Assembly: GCA_026982555.1 (NCBI GenBank)
Contig: JALSGT010000146.1
Location: forward strand, 1-43,327
From: Chromatiales bacterium
GTDB taxonomy: Bacteria > Pseudomonadota > Gammaproteobacteria > SZUA-152
Length of the DNA stretch: 43,327 nucleotides
Direction of reading: 5' to 3'
A program made the translations under genes and the position numbers. Each line of letters begins with the position of its first letter. Within the stretch, counting starts at the first letter, position 1. Below the pieces are notes generated by a model. It ran no database searches and was not told the origin of the DNA. It saw nothing but the letters and a program-made list of their open reading frames with translations. This document shows positions 11,701 through 19,499 of this stretch, piece after piece.

Positions 11701-11919
11701 CCAGTCAATAAAGTGCCCTTTACGGACATACGATTTTCCGGATGCTGTACTTTTTACATTATAAAATCGTTTCGCCTCCCAACGACTTTGAGGAATTTCA
11801 CTGATTGCATTTTTACAATCGGCAATATTTTCCCAAAACATGTCTGCTGTATTTGCATTTCCTGGAAAGCGGCACCCCACGCCAACAATCGCGACTGTTG
11901 ATTCCTTGTCGATACTCAT
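5749..11919 (-). CDS. Single-module type I polyketide synthase, KS-AT-DH-psiKR-ER(degenerate)-KR-ACP, no thioesterase
   Basis: KS 'VDTACSSSLVAF', 'EAHGTGTPVGDP', 'KSNIGHLEAAAG'; AT 'GHSVGE'; DH 'HVVDGLSIMP' and 'LLDGCLQ'; KR 'VTGGFGGLG' plus 'YSSISVLLGNSRQANYCAAN'; ACP 'LGVDSLMA'. The ORF ends directly after the ACP. Confidence 0.95.
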   Translation of the reverse strand: MSIDKESTVAIVGVGCRFPGNANTADMFWENIADCKNAISEIPQSRWEAKRFYNVKSTASGKSYVRKGHFIDWNHKEFDAGFFNFAPREVEFYDPQQRLLLEVSWEALEDAGIDPTALAGQDVGVYMGGFTLDHLLNQLGSGARSEIGTHSASGATLTMLSNRLSYAYDLRGPSISVDTACSSSLVAFSYAVNDIRSGVCEMAIVGGVNFMLRPEYAVAMSKGQFLARDGLSKSFDARADGYGRGEGAGVVILKPLDQALADSDHVLAVVDAVGVNQDGRTHGITVPSAESQQVLMEKVISRASLAAQSIQYVEAHGTGTPVGDPIEAAAISSVYGQQRADLCKIGSLKSNIGHLEAAAGVASIIKVCMMLKHNKVPPLATLKEPNPNIPFGENGLMLATELSPLAAEGETRRIAINSFGYGGTNAHAILSLPAEINNEVAGAHKKTAGKQSCRLLPISARSQEAVKILAKEYLELLRTGSKLDDVIYSASRRRGHLEYRLALWGKSDKEICNVLDEYVNKGHSFQAAEGSKPFTGQVKPVFVYTGMGPQWWGMGQGLYQGNAVFREAVEHADNIFQEIAGFSIKTEMMKSEEDSRVTETQYAQPANFIIQYALTETMRSEGLEPAAVVGHSVGEISSAWASGMLSLRDALHVAFYRSQIQKKAAHQGGMLAVGLAHQEALEAITVYQGKVSIAAINSPTGVTLAGDSECLDELREQLEERDVFARALTVEVPYHSPMMEPLKPELMESLAPLTPVDPLIPLYSTVTGERVTERRYDAAYWCENVRNPVYFEKAIRTLIDDDYRVFIEVGPHPVLRNAIKEICADAGQEISLCQTLNRKQRELESFYQSIANAWAEGAELQWQQRHPAGNFVTLPVYPWQREILWRESESQRRDRQDDVERPLLGMKIPAANVWRCDLADHRLHYLEEHVVDGLSIMPAAGYIEAMVECAQKMSMGADKGWRLTDISIEKALVLDSGKALNVEVTVNESGDAFTVKSFDEQNPGQVSRHASAFIYPLLCGKQPETDIQNLLTQFERPLQAHEVYQNFTKFSMQYGALFQPITHCSLNDAGDEVISQLVLPDDLVQESHHYQMHPSLLDGCLQTVLCLLDPEKGAFLPTAINEMKVYSAFPARIYCHGRMKKRTARKVECDLSVFDEDGNRVASINGLVCSALLNKDKRKEYPGGDLRFEWKAEELNDFTIVNQKWLAIEEGDVSIFSTICAEITKKTTIDSTIATVDDVASGDIDTTLFDAVLYMADAGYDNALDPTGMQASERLLELIQVLAKKPSIPRLYIVTRGAFIVDSVDTSTIPAQGALVGLSRVAFNEIDNLKATIIDLPKMVDDENITALLKELFSNRNKDEVALRSSGRYFSELLPSGLFSEVHETMLSARAGDRFELVPTENEHAFGLAELAIPDISADEIEVKIEAIHYPENSDGFQDNASESGLMGVCAHVTRVGGNITAYSAGDRVAGIIPPSLSSHVLVSMDTGLLVKIDAAVSASFVVSEAIHRASAQRVIDSIALADESIALVCENALGQALSSLLRKKNIEVITVSANNPHWDEIVIEEIVGDKKIALLAAPVDEWGRAFGFNMLAQGGIVVDLGHTDSAFMCRPNIGALIRYSLANDLKNNKTQLAQCLREAITTDKEKPNGQSIKLKQFIQNSPAINDHDVVLDFDDDSKLPAQAMDAVNISSDAVYLVTGGFGGLGKETAKWLARQGAGHIVLCSRRAGECRDDQTFMEMLGTMGSHVTAHPCDLANIASVQNMIKTIEETGIPFKGIFHTAGLLEDKPLEEMTKEDMRKVMLPKATGAWNLHMTTQSHRLDHFVLYSSISVLLGNSRQANYCAANGFLDALAGYRQRHNQAGMSINWGAIGSVGMLSQDSKIGDHLTQIGLSPLSFNLGLNGMERAIATGQTNISISSQPDWGKWSGYEVNAVHSSRYRTVLEEAREEHDDSVKSRLSAKLAVLDQEVQTQVLVSLVSEVFATALKMPVGQIDPSRPLESLGVDSLMATEIRVSLDATLGVSVSALELIGSSSISALAQKCLDQLQIDNQEDIAA

Positions 11920-12012
11920 AATCCATTATCCTCACGGTAAATACATAACGATCTGTCAATTGCTAATCAACTTAATATATTTTTACATTAACAACGAGCA
12001 ATTTTATCACAA

Positions 12013-12037
12013 AAAAATGTGTAATATTTACATTTTT
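12013..12037. promoter_or_regulatory. Candidate operator: perfect inverted repeat AAAAATGT-N9-ACATTTTT upstream of the PKS operon
   Basis: 8-bp perfect arms in AT-rich DNA, about 95 bp upstream of the PKS start codon. Confidence 0.3.
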
Positions 12038-12720
12038 AAATTAACACCTTCTCAGACCACTAAATATTGTTATGAATTTATAACGCTATGGAAACATAAA
12101 AATATCTATATATTAGCAACCTCTGGCATTTTGATATTTATTAAAATTTCGCCATAAACTTTCGCCATAGCTATACACTATGTTCCTGATTGTTTTCTAC
12201 TCTCCTTTATATCCAATAAAAACCAAGGAATACTCTCAACTAAACCTGCCAGACGCTGGAAACCAGAAAGCTTGGCATAAACCGGTATTTTTTCTTCACG
12301 CTTTCACTGCATCTTACAATCGGGAAAAATATTTTATCTGCTGATTTCCATCCTGTTTTTTGAAAAAGCAGAGGGAAACATTTTTCCAAATAGGTTCCGG
12401 TGACATTTCCAGCAATGATTAAACATTTCAGGCCAGGGCCAGTGAAGAGTGCTGAAAAATTTTTGGCCTCATCGGCTTCAGACATACCATTGGTTGCAGC
12501 GCGCATAACCTGCAAATCAGCATCCCGACTTTTCTGGCAACAAGTTCCAGGACTGTTCCACGGACCACCGTCTGTTTTGTCTATCGTGCATTCCCTGCCT
12601 GCTCCTTCCAAACACCAGCAATCTGTCCAATACAGCCCGGAAGGTATTCTAAATACATTCGATTATTATTGAGCGCCCAGTACCCATACTCGTCGCGATT
12701 GACATTCAGGTTTGATCACA

Positions 12721-12754
12721 TGTCATATCACCTTGCCATGAAAGAAATATGACA
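12721..12754. promoter_or_regulatory. Inverted repeat TGTCATAT-N18-ATATGACA in the divergent PKS/pfkB intergenic region
   Basis: Perfect 8-bp arms at 12721-12728 and 12747-12754. Confidence 0.25.
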
Positions 12755-12959
12755 CACACCTAAAGTTAAACCGCAAACACCACCGGTATATTCAAACTTA
12801 TCCTTTTTCATGAATATGCTTCAATTGAGAACACCCCTCGACCGGGCAGGTAACATTACCCAGGAAATGATGTCGGGAATTTATTTTTGCTTAACCAGGC
12901 AGTAGTGATAAAATGCAGAGATCTCTACTCTCCCCATAAAAATACACAAAGGAAAATTC

Positions 12960-13892
12960 ATGTCTGCACTCATCTGTGGCTCCTATGCCTACGACACCAT
13001 CATGGTGTTTCCGGATAAATTCAAACATCACATCCTGCCGGACAAGGTACATATGTTGAATGTGTCGTTCCTGGTGCCGGAGATGCGCCGGGAATATGGT
13101 GGCTGTGCAGGCAACATCGCCTACAACCTCAAACTGCTGGGTGACAACCCGTTACCTATGGCAACCGTGGGCAAAGACTTTGACCTCTATGCCAACTGGA
13201 TGGACCGGTGTGACATCACACGTACCCACATCAAGGTGTACGACAGCACGTTTACGGGTCAGGCCTTTATCACCACAGATCAGGACGACAATCAAATTAC
13301 CGCCTTCCATCCCGGCGCCATGAATCTCTCCCACGAAAACCAGGTATCTGATGCTGAAGGCGTCACTATTGGCATCGTTTCTCCCGATGGCCGTGACGGC
13401 ATGATTCAGCATGCGCAGCAATTTGCCGAAGCCAGCATTCCGTTTATTTTTGATCCCGGCCAGGGCATGCCCATGTTTGACGGTACCGATCTGCTGCGCT
13501 TTGCAGAACAGGCCACCTGGATCACCCTCAATGATTATGAAGCGCAGTTATTCGAAGAGCGCACGGGTAAATCACCCCATGAAATTGCTGAAATGGTCGA
13601 TGCTCTGATCATCACCCGGGGCGGCGAAGGCTCGCATATCTATACCCGCGAGCATCGCACTGAAATTCCGGCTGTCCCGGCCAAACAACTGCTGGACCCC
13701 ACCGGCTGTGGTGACGCCTACCGTGCGGGCCTGATGCATGGCCTGATGCATGACATGGACTGGGAAACCACCGGGCGCATTGCCTCGCTAATGGGCGCCA
13801 TAAAAATAGAGCAGCATGGCACACAAAATCACAGCTTTACCCGTGATGCCTTTGATGCGCTCTTTCAGGACGCTTTTGGGCGCTCCATTTAA
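12960..13892 (+). CDS. PfkB-family carbohydrate/adenosine kinase
   Basis: 310 aa; 'YGGCAGNIAYNLKLLG' and PfkB signature 'LDPTGCGDAYRAGLMHG'; AAAGGA upstream of the ATG. Confidence 0.88.
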   Translation: MSALICGSYAYDTIMVFPDKFKHHILPDKVHMLNVSFLVPEMRREYGGCAGNIAYNLKLLGDNPLPMATVGKDFDLYANWMDRCDITRTHIKVYDSTFTGQAFITTDQDDNQITAFHPGAMNLSHENQVSDAEGVTIGIVSPDGRDGMIQHAQQFAEASIPFIFDPGQGMPMFDGTDLLRFAEQATWITLNDYEAQLFEERTGKSPHEIAEMVDALIITRGGEGSHIYTREHRTEIPAVPAKQLLDPTGCGDAYRAGLMHGLMHDMDWETTGRIASLMGAIKIEQHGTQNHSFTRDAFDALFQDAFGRSI

Positions 13893-13902
13893 CCCGGGCT
13901 TT

Positions 13903-13963
13903 AGGGTCTAAAGTTTCATTTTTATCATTGCCGTGATTAAAGAATGAAACGTCAACAGACCCT
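13903..13963. repeat. Imperfect stem-loop/REP-like element just downstream of pfkB (possibly also a terminator)
   Basis: agggtct (13903-13909) pairs with agaccct (13957-13963); internal gtttcatt pairs with aatgaaac. Shares AATGAAACGTCAAC with positions 10-23. Confidence 0.5.
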
Positions 13964-14043
13964 GATATTCGTTCCTTATTAAAAAGCATGACAACCATCA
14001 TCCCGGTACAGACCGGGATGATGCACCACCCAGAAACACGCTT

Positions 14044-16032
14044 GTGGATAGAGACACACCCGTGAAGGGCCGGACAATCACTCACAAACTCATTCAGACG
14101 CTCGCCCCTCTCGGCCCCCTCGCTCCGGTCATCGCCTTTGCCTGCTTCTTTTTATTGTTTTTCAGTATCAGCCGTTTATTGCTCGCACTGATTTATTTTT
14201 CAGAAATCAATGCTGTAAATGACGCGCTATGGTTATTTCCAGTAGGTGTGCGCATGGATGTGATGATGATTTCCGCCCTGTTGCTCATCCCCACCCTTCT
14301 ACTGTTACTCATGCCACCCTTTGCCCGACGCTGGTGGTATTTTTTTATTGCCAGCCTGCTTGCCTTGTTCAGCATTGTGCTCATTTATTTTGAGATCACT
14401 ACCTACACTTTTTTGTCCGTTTACAATGCACGGCCCAATCATTTGTTTGTGGAATATATGGCCAGCCCTGGCACGGTACTGGACATTGTGTTGACCAATT
14501 ACAAGCTGCCCTTGTTTGTCGGCCTGCTATTAATGGCCGCCATCGGCGGGTGGATGGCACGCTTCACTTACCGGCTTATGTGCAATGCGCCACAGTGGCT
14601 TTGGTGGAAGCGCCTGCTGATCACACCGGTTGTTGTGTTGTTACTGGCGCTCGGCATACGCTCATCCCTAAGTGACAGCCCGGCCAATCTGGGTAGTGCC
14701 GCTTTTTCAGAAGACAGTCTGGTCAACGAGTTAGCCCTTAATTCCAGTTATGCCGTAGCCTACGCCACGTATAACTTTTTCAATCAGCAGCAAAACCTCG
14801 CAGAAAAATATGGCCACATGGCAGAAGATGAAATCATTCGTCGTGTACAACAACAAACCGGCCTGCCCGTAACAGCCTTTGATGATCCGGCCATTCCGCT
14901 GGCTCATGTACAGATAACCAACACACCACTTGCCCGGCCTCGCAACCTGGTGATCATTCTGTCCGAAAGCCTCAGTGCAGAATTTATCGGCAGTCTGGGC
15001 GGCCTGCCCCTGTCACCGCAATTTGATGTGCTAAGCCAGCAGGGTATTTTCTTCGACAATCTGTACGCTACGGGCAAACGTACCAATCGTGGCCTGGAAT
15101 CGGTGATCACAGGTGCATTACCTATTCCACTCACCAGCGCCATTAAACTGCGTCTGGCACAATCTGATTTTTTCACCCTGCCTGCACTGCTAAAAACCCA
15201 CGGTTATCAAACCAGCTTTTTATACGGTGGTGATACCAATTTCGACAATATGCGGCGCTTTTTCAATTACAACGGTGTAGACCGGATCATTGAGGGCAGT
15301 GATATCGACAATGTCCGTTTTCGCAACCACTGGGGCGTATCGGATGGCGATATTTTTTCCGCCGCCAATCACTTCTTTCGTACCCAGGCCAACAATGCCC
15401 GGCCCTTTGCCAGCATTATTCTCACCCTCTCCAACCACGAACCCTTTGATTTTCCCGACGATGATTTTGAGCTTTACGAACACCCCCGCGCCACACAAAA
15501 CAACGCCGCCAAATATGCAGACCATGCCCTTGGCCGTTTTTTTGCGCAGGCTCGCAAGGAAACCTATTTTGGCAACACCGTATTCCTCATTGTCGCTGAC
15601 CACGGCGTGGAAATTCAGGCCCGGGGGTTGATTCCTGCCGCCAAATATCATGTGCCCGCACTGATTCTCGGGCCCGACATTACACCACAACGTATCAAAA
15701 TACTGGCCAGCCAGATTGACCTGCCACCCACCGTGCTCGGCCTGCTGGGCATTACCACACGTCACCCCATGCCCGGTCGCAACCTGCTGCACCTGCCAGC
15801 CAACCTGCCGGGACGAGCGATTTATCACCTTGGCAGCACCTATGCCTATCACGTCGAAAACCGTGTGGTTTTGCTGCGCCCCGGCCATGCGAACCGTCAA
15901 TATCAGCTCCATAATGGCAAGCTCACACCAATGACGCTCGATGCCGAACTGGAAAAGGACGCTCTGGCCCACCTGCTGCTGCCCGATCTCCTGCATCGCC
16001 AGCAACGCTATCGGCTGTCACCTCAACCCTGA
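14044..16032 (+). CDS. LTA synthase/phosphoglycerol transferase-type sulfatase, membrane anchored
   Basis: 662 aa, about five N-terminal TM segments, then a sulfatase domain ('LVIILSESLSAEFIGSLGG', 'ATGKRTNRGLESVITG', 'VADHGVE'). GTG start at 14044 or 14062 is uncertain. Confidence 0.85.
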   Translation: MDRDTPVKGRTITHKLIQTLAPLGPLAPVIAFACFFLLFFSISRLLLALIYFSEINAVNDALWLFPVGVRMDVMMISALLLIPTLLLLLMPPFARRWWYFFIASLLALFSIVLIYFEITTYTFLSVYNARPNHLFVEYMASPGTVLDIVLTNYKLPLFVGLLLMAAIGGWMARFTYRLMCNAPQWLWWKRLLITPVVVLLLALGIRSSLSDSPANLGSAAFSEDSLVNELALNSSYAVAYATYNFFNQQQNLAEKYGHMAEDEIIRRVQQQTGLPVTAFDDPAIPLAHVQITNTPLARPRNLVIILSESLSAEFIGSLGGLPLSPQFDVLSQQGIFFDNLYATGKRTNRGLESVITGALPIPLTSAIKLRLAQSDFFTLPALLKTHGYQTSFLYGGDTNFDNMRRFFNYNGVDRIIEGSDIDNVRFRNHWGVSDGDIFSAANHFFRTQANNARPFASIILTLSNHEPFDFPDDDFELYEHPRATQNNAAKYADHALGRFFAQARKETYFGNTVFLIVADHGVEIQARGLIPAAKYHVPALILGPDITPQRIKILASQIDLPPTVLGLLGITTRHPMPGRNLLHLPANLPGRAIYHLGSTYAYHVENRVVLLRPGHANRQYQLHNGKLTPMTLDAELEKDALAHLLLPDLLHRQQRYRLSPQP

Positions 16033-16318
16033 GCCCCCATACAGCGCTGCGGCAAACCGGCAGCATCACCGGGAATTCACTGACACTCACTCGAAACTAA
16101 AAGACAACCAAGGGTATTTACTGATTCATACGGACAAATACCACGCCCCTCCTCCTGTAATTTCTCTGGTTTTAGGCCCGGCCAGCTTTTATACTCCCCG
16201 CTGCTGAATAATGCAGGTTGCCCACATCGTCAGCCAGGAAGGCCAACGACCCGGCAACAAACACCTGAAGCAAGGTGTACTGCCCACTCAAAGCGGTAAT
16301 ATAGGAGTCACTCATCCC

Positions 16319-17152
16319 ATGCAAGCCAATATTCTGTTCCAAAATAATGAACACATGGTCCTTACCTTCACTGATCTGGTCACCGGAGAAGGCATTCAGG
16401 CCAATCAAATGGTCATTATCCAGGAAGGTCACTCCGCCATTTTTGATCCCGGCGGCGATCTCACCTATATGCCATTGAGCATGGCCATCACCAAATATGT
16501 AAAAATAAAAGACATCGACTACGTTATTGCCAGCCACCAAGACCCCGATATCATCTCCTCTCTGGACAAGTGGCTAATGTACAGCGACGCCAAAATCGTG
16601 GTCTCCAAACTCTGGGAGCGTTTTGTGCCGCACCTGGTACCTGGTTACATGAAAGAAAAGGCAGAAGGTCGTATGATTGCGATCCCGGACCAGGGCATGT
16701 ACATCCCCATGGGACACTCGGTGATAAAAGCAATTCCTGCACATTTCCTGCATTCGGTGGGCAATTTCCACTTCTACGACCCCATCAGCAAAATTCTGTT
16801 TTCCGGCGACGTGGGCGCCTCGATGGTGGATAAACACCCTGAACGGGCCGTACGGGATTTCGACCGGCACATCCCTAAAATGCAGGCATTTCATGAACGT
16901 TACATGGTTTCCAACAAAGTCTGCCGACTCTGGGCCAGAATGGTGCGTAATATGGATGTCGAAATGATCGTGCCACAACATGGCCGCCCCTTTCAGGGCA
17001 AAGAAATGATCAGTAAATTTCTTGACTGGTTTGAAACCCTGGAATGCGGTATCGACAAATTGACCCAGCATAATTACATGGTGCCGCAAAACAGCGAAAA
17101 AAGAACAAACGAAAAAACAGGAGAGGCTTTACCCCTTCTCTCTTCGATGTAA
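16319..17152 (+). CDS. MBL-fold oxygen-binding di-iron (ODP-type) protein
   Basis: '[12 protein letters not shown]', '[25 protein letters not shown]' and 'PQHGRPFQG' fit flavodiiron-like metal ligand motifs. ATG at 16319 preceded by AGGAG; the track start at 16211 is probably an upstream extension. Confidence 0.75.
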   Translation: MQANILFQNNEHMVLTFTDLVTGEGIQANQMVIIQEGHSAIFDPGGDLTYMPLSMAITKYVKIKDIDYVIASHQDPDIISSLDKWLMYSDAKIVVSKLWERFVPHLVPGYMKEKAEGRMIAIPDQGMYIPMGHSVIKAIPAHFLHSVGNFHFYDPISKILFSGDVGASMVDKHPERAVRDFDRHIPKMQAFHERYMVSNKVCRLWARMVRNMDVEMIVPQHGRPFQGKEMISKFLDWFETLECGIDKLTQHNYMVPQNSEKRTNEKTGEALPLLSSM

Positions 17153-19186
17153 CCCGGAAAGGCTCTCCAACGGTGGCAGACAATGCCCCTCGCGACAGAC
17201 ATAAGCCCGGACCCCGGTTGCCGGCGCCGCATAAGCTGCCAGCACACCGGGGAGCATGGGCGCATCATCGGGAATAACCACCTGTAAACGACGCGGTGCA
17301 TATTCCTGATTCAATGCGGCGGTCCACCGCACCACTTCTTCCGCCGCTCCCATCCCTGCGCTGCGCAATACAATGGTTTCTGTCGGATATAAAAATTCCT
17401 CGGCTGCCGTTAACACTGCATTGTGCGCATGGGGAAAACCACGTACGTTCTGCCAGGCAGCATGTAGGGTTTTTTCCGCCGCATCCACATAACGGCTGTT
17501 ACCCAGCAAATAACCCACACGTAATAATACCTGCGCAGCAATACCATTGCCCGATGGCGTAGCTTCATCCATCCATGGCCGGGGGCGCTGAATCAGTTTT
17601 TCGTGATCATCCGCCGTAAAATAAAACCCTCCGTCGTCTGCTGAAAAATGCGCCAGCATGGCATCAAGCAATGCAATCAACATGTGCAAATCATCATCAC
17701 ACCAGCGCGCCTCCAACAACGCCAACACCCCATCAGCCAAAAAAGCATAATCATCAAGATAGGCCATAAGATGCGCCTTGCCATCTTTACTGGTGGCCAG
17801 CAAACGCCCATCCACCCACAAATTTTTGCGCACAAAAGCCAGCGCCTGCTCCGCCGAAGCAATAAAGTCCTCTCTCCCCAGCCGCCGACCCGCCACCACC
17901 ATGCCCTTGATCATCAAACCGTTCCAACTGGTAAGAATTTTCTCATCACGACCCGGACGCACTCTGGTCTCACGCGCCGCCAATAATTTTTCCCTGCCTG
18001 TGCTCAACATTAATTGCGCCGAAGACAATTCAAGATGCAACTCATCGGCAATATTCTCCAGGCTGCGAAACACATGCAAATGCCAGGCGCCTTCAAAATT
18101 CGGCGCACGATCCAGACCATAATGCCGCGACAACACCGCATATTCCTCGCCCGTTAACAACTGCTGTACTTCCGCCAACTGCCAGGCATAAAACTTTCCC
18201 TCCTCGCCTTCCGAGTCAGCATCTAACGTGGAATAGTATCCCCCCAAAGGTGATTGCATGTCGCGCATCACCCACTGTGCCGTCTCTTCTGCCACCCGCC
18301 GGAAAACAGCATCCCCGGTGGCTGCATAAGCATCGGCATACAACACCAGTAATGGCCCATTGTCGTACAGCATTTTTTCAAAGTGCGGAATCATCCACTG
18401 AGCATCAACAGAATAACGACAAAAACCGCCGCCCAACTGATCATAAATCCCCCCCGAAGCCATGGCATGCAAGGTCGTGCGCGCCATCGCCAGCGCCTGT
18501 ATATCCGAACCCTCCGTTGCCGACCAATGGCGCAATAAACGCTCAATATTAGTGGGATGAGGAAATTTTGGTGCGCCACCAAAACCTGCATAATTTTTAT
18601 CGTAACTGTTTTCCAGCTGGCGTCGTGCTTCATCCAGCACCGCAGCCTCTATTTCAACATCAGCCGATGCCCGCCCTTCATTGGCACGTTGCAGATATTC
18701 GCGCACTGAATCACTTTGTTTACCCACATCATCCGGATGGTCATGATAAAAATCTGCCACACGCTGCAAAATATCCACAAATGCAGGCATGCCATGACGC
18801 GGCTGTGGCGGAAAATAAGTACCCCCAAAGAAAGGGGTATGACTATCCGCCGTTAAAAACATATTCAATGGCCAACCGCCACCGCGCTGATTCAACAACT
18901 GGTACGCAAATTGATAAATCTTGTCCAGATCGGGACGCTCTTCACGATCCACCTTGATATTAATAAACAAGGTATTCATCAGCCTGGCCGTGGCTTCATC
19001 CTCAAAAGACTCATGCTCCATCACATGACACCAGTGACAGGCGGAATACCCTATGGATAACAAAATCGGTTTGTTCTCCGTGCGGGCTTTATCCAATGCC
19101 ACCTCACCCCAGGGGTGCCAGTCCACCGGATTATGGGCATGTTGTTGAAGATAGGGACTGGTTTCATTGATCAGCAAATTGGGCAC
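17129..19186 (-). CDS. Thioredoxin-domain protein of the YyaL/DUF255 (SPATA20-like) family
   Basis: 685 aa; '[29 protein letters not shown]', '[20 protein letters not shown]'. Confidence 0.93.
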   Translation of the reverse strand: MPNLLINETSPYLQQHAHNPVDWHPWGEVALDKARTENKPILLSIGYSACHWCHVMEHESFEDEATARLMNTLFINIKVDREERPDLDKIYQFAYQLLNQRGGGWPLNMFLTADSHTPFFGGTYFPPQPRHGMPAFVDILQRVADFYHDHPDDVGKQSDSVREYLQRANEGRASADVEIEAAVLDEARRQLENSYDKNYAGFGGAPKFPHPTNIERLLRHWSATEGSDIQALAMARTTLHAMASGGIYDQLGGGFCRYSVDAQWMIPHFEKMLYDNGPLLVLYADAYAATGDAVFRRVAEETAQWVMRDMQSPLGGYYSTLDADSEGEEGKFYAWQLAEVQQLLTGEEYAVLSRHYGLDRAPNFEGAWHLHVFRSLENIADELHLELSSAQLMLSTGREKLLAARETRVRPGRDEKILTSWNGLMIKGMVVAGRRLGREDFIASAEQALAFVRKNLWVDGRLLATSKDGKAHLMAYLDDYAFLADGVLALLEARWCDDDLHMLIALLDAMLAHFSADDGGFYFTADDHEKLIQRPRPWMDEATPSGNGIAAQVLLRVGYLLGNSRYVDAAEKTLHAAWQNVRGFPHAHNAVLTAAEEFLYPTETIVLRSAGMGAAEEVVRWTAALNQEYAPRRLQVVIPDDAPMLPGVLAAYAAPATGVRAYVCREGHCLPPLESLSGLHRREKG

Positions 19187-19499
19187 TGTACAAATTCCTG
19201 TGAAGCACTTGAATAAAGTGCCACCGTAGCAAATGGGATTCGCAAATAACAGATGACAACTTGTAAGGAATTTATCGGCATCGCCCGATACCGGAGGAAC
19301 CCAAAATTCTGTTCAGGTTATCCCAATCTGCCTGGAGGGCATTTTATTGAGTGCAGTACAACAGCCAACGCCACACAACGCCAAGATTAGATTGTAAGCT
19401 TGCCCTCCGCTGGCGATAATAGCGCCCTCATCACTTCTCTCGCGCAACCCGCCAGGAACAGAAAAATCCGGGCCGTGCAAAAAACAGGAATCCCCCACC

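Noticed and set aside
12240-12611. 123-aa minus-strand ORF in the PKS/pfkB gap
   Set aside because: TTG start, no recognisable domain, no clear Shine-Dalgarno; overlaps another spurious ORF on the opposite strand (12400-12672).
15220-16005. 261-aa ORF antisense to the LtaS-like gene
   Set aside because: The opposite strand carries clear sulfatase motifs; composition is typical of a shadow ORF.
19273-19290. Hairpin tatcgg-catcgc-ccgata between yyaL and rlmI
   Set aside because: Short stem with no flanking T-tract or family context; likely chance.
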